Below, one piece after another: positions 24,161 to 27,560 of a DNA stretch of 27,560 nucleotides. Numbering within the stretch: position 1 is the stretch's first letter; each line of letters starts with the position of its first letter. The notes below the pieces were generated by a model. That model saw only the letters and a list, made by a program, of their open reading frames with translations, had not been told where the DNA came from and did no database searches. Both the position numbers and the translations under genes were made by a program. Source of the stretch: Bifidobacterium breve (GTDB lineage: Bacteria > Actinomycetota > Actinomycetes > S36-B12); the NCBI GenBank assembly GCA_945900705.1, contig CAMDKJ010000005.1:1-27560 (forward strand), read 5' to 3'.

Positions 24161-25024
24161 CTACTTCTTTCGTTTCAATACCACGAGGATTACTGGGATA
24201 ACAACAATAGCGCCAATTATCACGAACGGAATTAAAAAGCCAGCGCTGGTGATCGCGAAGGCAATTAGTGCCAGGAATGCCGACCAGCCATTTTGCAACC
24301 CGGCTAAGAAACCAGGGGCGGTACTTGAAGTGAGTTCAGTGATTGGCGAAAGGGAGACGGTAACGGTAGACATGGCAACTTGTTGCCCAAGATAACCGCG
24401 CTGGGCCGTTAAGGAGTCAAGCTCGCCCTGGCGGTTGGCCAATTCAGTCTCAACCGCCACTAAATCGGTGACACTAGTGGCTTGCTCCTGCAAGATTTTA
24501 AGCCGGTCGATGGAAGTCTGCAGTACCCCAATGCGCGCATCTAGATCAACGACTTGGGTGGTGACGTCCTGGGCGTTAATGCTCACGGAGATAACAGTGC
24601 CGAGATCACCGAGGTCGCTCACGAAGGCATCCAAAGTTTCCGCTGGCACCCGCGCCACGATGTTGGCATAACTCGAAGTTCCATCCGAGTTGATATTTTG
24701 CGAATCGATAGTTCCCGCTCGGGAGGTGGTTGCGGCAATAACTTGGGCGGTGGCATCGGCAACATCGGCAACTCGAATATCGACGTAGGCGGTTCGGATT
24801 ACCTGCGGTGCATTGATCGGATCAGAATTTACCTTGGTCTCACTGACTGCTGCTTCAGCAGGAATTGCATCGGTGGAAACCCCGGTAGCCATTCCAGGTA
24901 CCGCCTCGGCGGCGGTGGGGCTGCCCGAACCGCAGGCACCCAGCAGGAGTCCGGTTGCTAAGAGCCCGATCGCGAGCAGCCCGATCGGGAGTACCTTGCC
25001 TGATCCGACTATTTCCCGCGTCAT
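24161..25024 (-). CDS. DUF4349 membrane lipoprotein
   Basis: This 287-residue protein starts with a signal whose hydrophobic core repeats GLLA-type units and ends in the lipobox LLGAC (Cys31). An extracytoplasmic domain follows, with IRTAYVDIRVADV, IVARVPAETLDAFVSDL and a helical, probably coiled-coil stretch (about 155-215, LDARIGVLQTSIDRLKILQEQA). It closes with a hydrophobic region (about 240-282) and the tail LKRKK. This is the standard DUF4349 layout. Function is unknown; the protein would be tethered at both ends. GGAAGG seven bases before ATG 25024 supports the start. It is followed by the C45-type gene. Confidence 0.88.
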   Translation of the reverse strand: MTREIVGSGKVLPIGLLAIGLLATGLLLGACGSGSPTAAEAVPGMATGVSTDAIPAEAAVSETKVNSDPINAPQVIRTAYVDIRVADVADATAQVIAATTSRAGTIDSQNINSDGTSSYANIVARVPAETLDAFVSDLGDLGTVISVSINAQDVTTQVVDLDARIGVLQTSIDRLKILQEQATSVTDLVAVETELANRQGELDSLTAQRGYLGQQVAMSTVTVSLSPITELTSSTAPGFLAGLQNGWSAFLALIAFAITSAGFLIPFVIIGAIVVIPVILVVLKRKK

Positions 25025-25205
25025 CTCCGGGCCTTCCGCTGAGGGATTTGCAGATACGACGTTTGCGGCTGCGTGCTGGTTCCGTCAACGCTACCGCGGG
25101 CGGGGGTCACCGGTGCGCCTACTGTGAAAAGTGGCAAGCCAGGAAAGTCAAACTAGAGCCGGGCGGAAATAGATACCTAGGTTCAGGTGGCACTAGGGTC
25201 GGCAT

Positions 25206-25520
25206 ATGGATGCCCTATACCTCATAGCCACCCTTAAGCCACGCCACGACAAATTGGTCGAGGCCAAAGCGGCACTTGACGAAGTAATCACCGCGACCAA
25301 AGCAGAGGTCGGGTGCGAGGTGTACGACCTAGTAATTGGAGTCGAAGGTTTTGCGGGCGCTGGTGAGGTGAACCTCACCGATTGGCTCATGATCGAGAAG
25401 TGGACTAGCCGCGCCCATTGGGATGCGCATATGGAGTCTGAGCATGTAAGGCAGCTGGGCGCGGTGCAAGACGGCTTTTTACGTGAACCAACCGAGTTAA
25501 GGTTTTATACCTCGAAATAA
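25206..25520 (+). CDS. Antibiotic biosynthesis monooxygenase-domain protein (YgiN-like)
   Basis: This 104-residue protein has the single-domain ferredoxin-like ABM fold pattern. It opens with LYLIATLKPRHDKLVEAKAAL, continues through CEVYDL and LMIEKWTSRAHWDAHMESEHV, and ends LRFYTSK. Members include quinol monooxygenase YgiN and haem- or quinone-acting enzymes, usually dimeric and cofactor-free. The WxSRAHWDAHMxSEH segment is the most diagnostic. It is divergent from the DUF4349 gene across a 181-bp gap in which I see no gene, and its stop is 13 bp from that of the convergent AI-2E-family gene. The physiological substrate is unknown. Confidence 0.82.
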   Translation: MDALYLIATLKPRHDKLVEAKAALDEVITATKAEVGCEVYDLVIGVEGFAGAGEVNLTDWLMIEKWTSRAHWDAHMESEHVRQLGAVQDGFLREPTELRFYTSK

Positions 25521-25533
25521 ATGCAGGTAACAT

Positions 25534-26622
25534 TCAGCTCGGCGCAGGTGGGCTGGCTGCCGGCAGATACGGGTGCTCAGGATCGCGGTTGGTCAGGTAT
25601 TTTGCTACCCCGTAGATGGCGCCGGCAATTGGTACCGCGATGAGCGCACCCACGATTCCAAGCGCGATACTGCCAGCCGCAATGGCGATAACTATTGCTA
25701 GTGGGTGCAGATTCACGGCCTTGCCCATAACCAGTGGCTGCAGTACGTCACCGTCGAAGGAGCCCACGATTACTGTCAGCACTACAACGAGGAGCGCAAT
25801 AATTGGCCCGCGCTCAGCCAGCGCCACGATTGCTGCGAAGAAGGTCGCAATGGGCGCACCGATTACCGGGATAAAAGCACCGATGAACACCACGGCGGCT
25901 AATGCCGGGGCCAGCGGCACCTGAAGAATTAAAAGCCCGATAAAGACCAGCAGAGCGTCACAAAAGGCCACGATTACGATGCCCCGGGTGTAGCCGGAGA
26001 TAGAGTCCCACGCGATTCGACCCGAAGTATCTATTTGGCGCTGCGCGCTCTTGGGGATCCAAGAAATAATCCAGTCCCAGACTTTCCCGGGCGTGAGCAG
26101 GAAGAACAGCACGCCGAAAATAAAGACCGAAGCGGCAATAATCAAAGTCCCTACGGAACCAAGGGCAGAAAGGGCATCACCGAGTACTCCCTTGGCGACC
26201 GTGGTACCAGCTGATTTAGCCTGGTCTAGCAAGTTTGCGACCTGGGTGTCGGTGTACTGAAGTGGCCCGGTCTTGAGCCAGCCTTCAATGTCGGTGAACC
26301 CACTTTGGATGGCGAGCACAAGCTTTGGCCCTTCGTGGATCGAGGAGCTAATCACTACCGCCATGATCGCGACAATCGCAGCCCCAATTGCCAAGAGGGC
26401 CAGGACCATTGCGATGGGTTTGGGGAGAAATTTTTTGAGGAGGTTCATTACCGGCATGGTCCAGGCGGTTACTAACATCGCAAAGAAGAGGGCAAACACG
26501 ACAGGAAATATGCGACCCATGATCGCCACTAACACGGCCAAGCCAGCGAGCACCACCAAAACCCGCCAGATAATGCCGGCCGTTGTTTTCAGGTTGTCAG
26601 GAACGCCGTCATTAGTTGGCAC
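25534..26622 (-). CDS. AI-2E family (PF01594) transporter/permease
   Basis: This 362-residue polytopic membrane protein has about eight hydrophobic segments, with the PF01594 landmarks GYTRGIVIVAFCDALL, FIGAFIPVIGAPIATFFAAIVAL and the C-terminal AAGSIALGIVGALIAVPIAGAI. Despite the family name, members carry out varied transport, including Na+/H+ exchange. The start is GTG 26622, preceded by AAGGAG at a spacing of five; an ATG at 26679 lies inside the upstream gene. It starts 17 bp after the glyoxalase-like gene and is probably in the same transcript. Confidence 0.88.
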   Translation of the reverse strand: MPTNDGVPDNLKTTAGIIWRVLVVLAGLAVLVAIMGRIFPVVFALFFAMLVTAWTMPVMNLLKKFLPKPIAMVLALLAIGAAIVAIMAVVISSSIHEGPKLVLAIQSGFTDIEGWLKTGPLQYTDTQVANLLDQAKSAGTTVAKGVLGDALSALGSVGTLIIAASVFIFGVLFFLLTPGKVWDWIISWIPKSAQRQIDTSGRIAWDSISGYTRGIVIVAFCDALLVFIGLLILQVPLAPALAAVVFIGAFIPVIGAPIATFFAAIVALAERGPIIALLVVVLTVIVGSFDGDVLQPLVMGKAVNLHPLAIVIAIAAGSIALGIVGALIAVPIAGAIYGVAKYLTNRDPEHPYLPAASPPAPS

Positions 26623-26639
26623 GTGGGCTCCTTGATCAG

Positions 26640-27275
26640 TTATTCGATGCGAACCAGGCCATTTACCGTACTGAACCATACCGCTAGGACACCGGATTCA
26701 TCAGCATCTAGCCACTCCACGGCCACTTCATCCAAGGGGCTCGCTGTTGGTTCGCCGAGCCAAGCGCGGATGATGTCTGGGTCACCGGCGAGTTCGACTT
26801 TGCCGATTGCCACCGGGCCACCGGCAGCAGATGGGTGCTCCGCTGCGCTGCATTCCCACTGGACGAAGTAAGGAAGCTGCGGGTCTTCCATCAAATCCAA
26901 GATGCCAATTTGCTTCCAGCGCAGTTCAGTGCCATCTGGGCGTACTCGGTGGCCGGGGCCCGCTTGGCGTCCGAGTCGAAGCTCGATGGGTGAGATGTCA
27001 TCGACCGCGACCGCCCAGCCGAGCCAACCACCCCCCGCGTCAGCTCGACTTTGAACGGCGCGGCCAAACGGGGCTTTAGCCGCGGCTGGGTGATCTAGCG
27101 CCGAAACGACTTCGACGTAGGCGCCCCCGGCCAGCGGGAGGATGAAGTTGCGGGTGCCGAATGAGGGGTGGCGGCCACCGTCAACGAAGGTGGCACCTAG
27201 GTCAGATCCGATGCGCTGAACAACGTCAGCAAGCTCACTTGAAGTGCAGGCATATGAGATGTGGTCTAAGCGCAT
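26640..27275 (-). CDS. Glyoxalase-like (VOC, PF13468-type) domain protein
   Basis: This 211-residue protein begins MRLDHISYACTSSELADVVQRIGSDLG and continues through GGRHPSFGTRNFILPLAGGAYVEVVSAL, the pattern of the Glyoxalase_3 group of the vicinal-oxygen-chelate fold. The metal-ligand His would be that of LDHISY. A second half (VGKVEL-like strand, IGKVELAGDPDIIRAWLG) suggests a repeated betaalphabetabetabeta unit. The start is ATG 27275 with AGGA eight bases upstream; a longer frame to 27386 overlaps the divergent gene. Catalytic role unknown. It is 17 bp upstream of the AI-2E-family gene. Confidence 0.82.
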   Translation of the reverse strand: MRLDHISYACTSSELADVVQRIGSDLGATFVDGGRHPSFGTRNFILPLAGGAYVEVVSALDHPAAAKAPFGRAVQSRADAGGGWLGWAVAVDDISPIELRLGRQAGPGHRVRPDGTELRWKQIGILDLMEDPQLPYFVQWECSAAEHPSAAGGPVAIGKVELAGDPDIIRAWLGEPTASPLDEVAVEWLDADESGVLAVWFSTVNGLVRIE

Positions 27276-27351
27276 ATCGGGAATCCTGCCTAATGCCCTT
27301 TTCGGACCGTTAAGCACCCCCCTTTTACCCTTAATGTGGCATGCTGCGCAC

Positions 27352-27560
27352 ATGCCGGAAGACGCTGCGGTGGCGAAAGCCCCCACCGCTCAACTCGATA
27401 AAAAAAAGTCGATCATTCTAGGAATCATCGGTCTAGCTTTCATTGTTTTAATTTTCTGGAAAGTCATCCCACAGATCGGTAGTTACGCCGATGCATGGGA
27501 GGCCTTGCAATCGATGGGCGCACTTTCTATGGCCCTCATCATTGTCAGTGTGGTTGTGTA
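27352..27560 (+). CDS. Probable flippase-like (LPG synthase transmembrane-domain) membrane protein, N-terminal part
   Basis: ATG 27352 opens a frame that runs off the window end after about 69 residues. A short, charged cytosolic start (AQLDKKKS) leads into a membrane segment (IILGIIGLAFIVLIFW), then KVIPQIGSYADAWEALQSM and a second hydrophobic segment. The FxxLIFWxVxPQIxxYxxxWxAL pattern is typical of the N-terminus of PF03706 proteins (lysylphosphatidylglycerol synthetase/flippase-like domain). A run of eight A at the KKK codons is prone to slippage. No strong ribosome binding site is seen, so translation may be leaderless. It is divergent from the glyoxalase-like gene across 76 bp. Confidence 0.65.
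   Translation, partial: MPEDAAVAKAPTAQLDKKKSIILGIIGLAFIVLIFWKVIPQIGSYADAWEALQSMGALSMALIIVSVVV

Noticed and set aside
26623..26679. Longer N-terminus of the AI-2E-family protein from ATG 26679
   Set aside because: It would overlap the glyoxalase-like gene, adds a hydrophilic stretch unlike the family, and GTG 26622 has a very good ribosome binding site.

Overview
The window is a gene-dense stretch of an actinomycete (Actinomycetota) chromosome. GC looks moderately high, coding density is high, and neighbouring genes commonly touch or overlap at stop/start codons. The strongest taxonomic clue is gene order: miaA, dapF, hflX, a DinG-type helicase, lexA with a divergent LysM gene, nrdR and nrdJ form a syntenic block familiar from Streptomyces and mycobacteria. 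No rRNA, tRNA, CRISPR array, transposase or phage gene was recognised. I cannot name the genus.

Bases 1-6511 hold the end of miaA, a divergent PIG-L deacetylase / GT4 glycosyltransferase pair inserted between miaA and dapF, then dapF, hflX and the helicase in one direction. Bases 6512-6872 hold a VapB-type antitoxin followed by a 27-codon stump of its VapC toxin. Bases 6873-8211 are an SOS control module: lexA on the minus strand, three LexA-box-like sites (one perfect), and a divergent membrane-anchored LysM protein resembling the SOS-induced division inhibitors YneA/ChiZ/DivS. Bases 8288-9914 are a molybdenum-cofactor operon (fdhD, mobA, a small DUF6457-like gene). Bases 10133-13501 are nrdR-nrdJ, the B12-dependent ribonucleotide reductase and its repressor, preceded by a repeat-rich upstream region.

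From 13502 the content becomes more accessory: a PLDc_N/SHOCT membrane protein with a strong hairpin after it, an HSL-type alpha/beta hydrolase, an ACR3 arsenite permease gene broken by two in-frame TAA codons, a small lipoprotein, two aldo/keto reductases flanking a cytochrome P450, and a roughly 460-bp non-coding region. That region has three tandem 31-bp repeats, each carrying a GTCA-N5-TGAC palindrome, and ends in a U-tract hairpin with no obvious upstream gene to serve. Then come pyruvate phosphate dikinase (ppdK), a C45-type Ntn acyltransferase, a DUF4349 lipoprotein, a quinol-monooxygenase-like protein, an AI-2E-family permease, a glyoxalase-like protein and the start of a probable flippase-like membrane protein cut by the window edge.

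I did not find a clearly new multi-gene system. The observations most worth checking are the palindromic tandem-repeat array upstream of ppdK, the cleanly broken ACR3 gene, the orphaned vapB with its vapC stump, the tandem LexA boxes on the LysM gene, and the repeats upstream of nrdR. All calls are read by eye from sequence; no database search was run.
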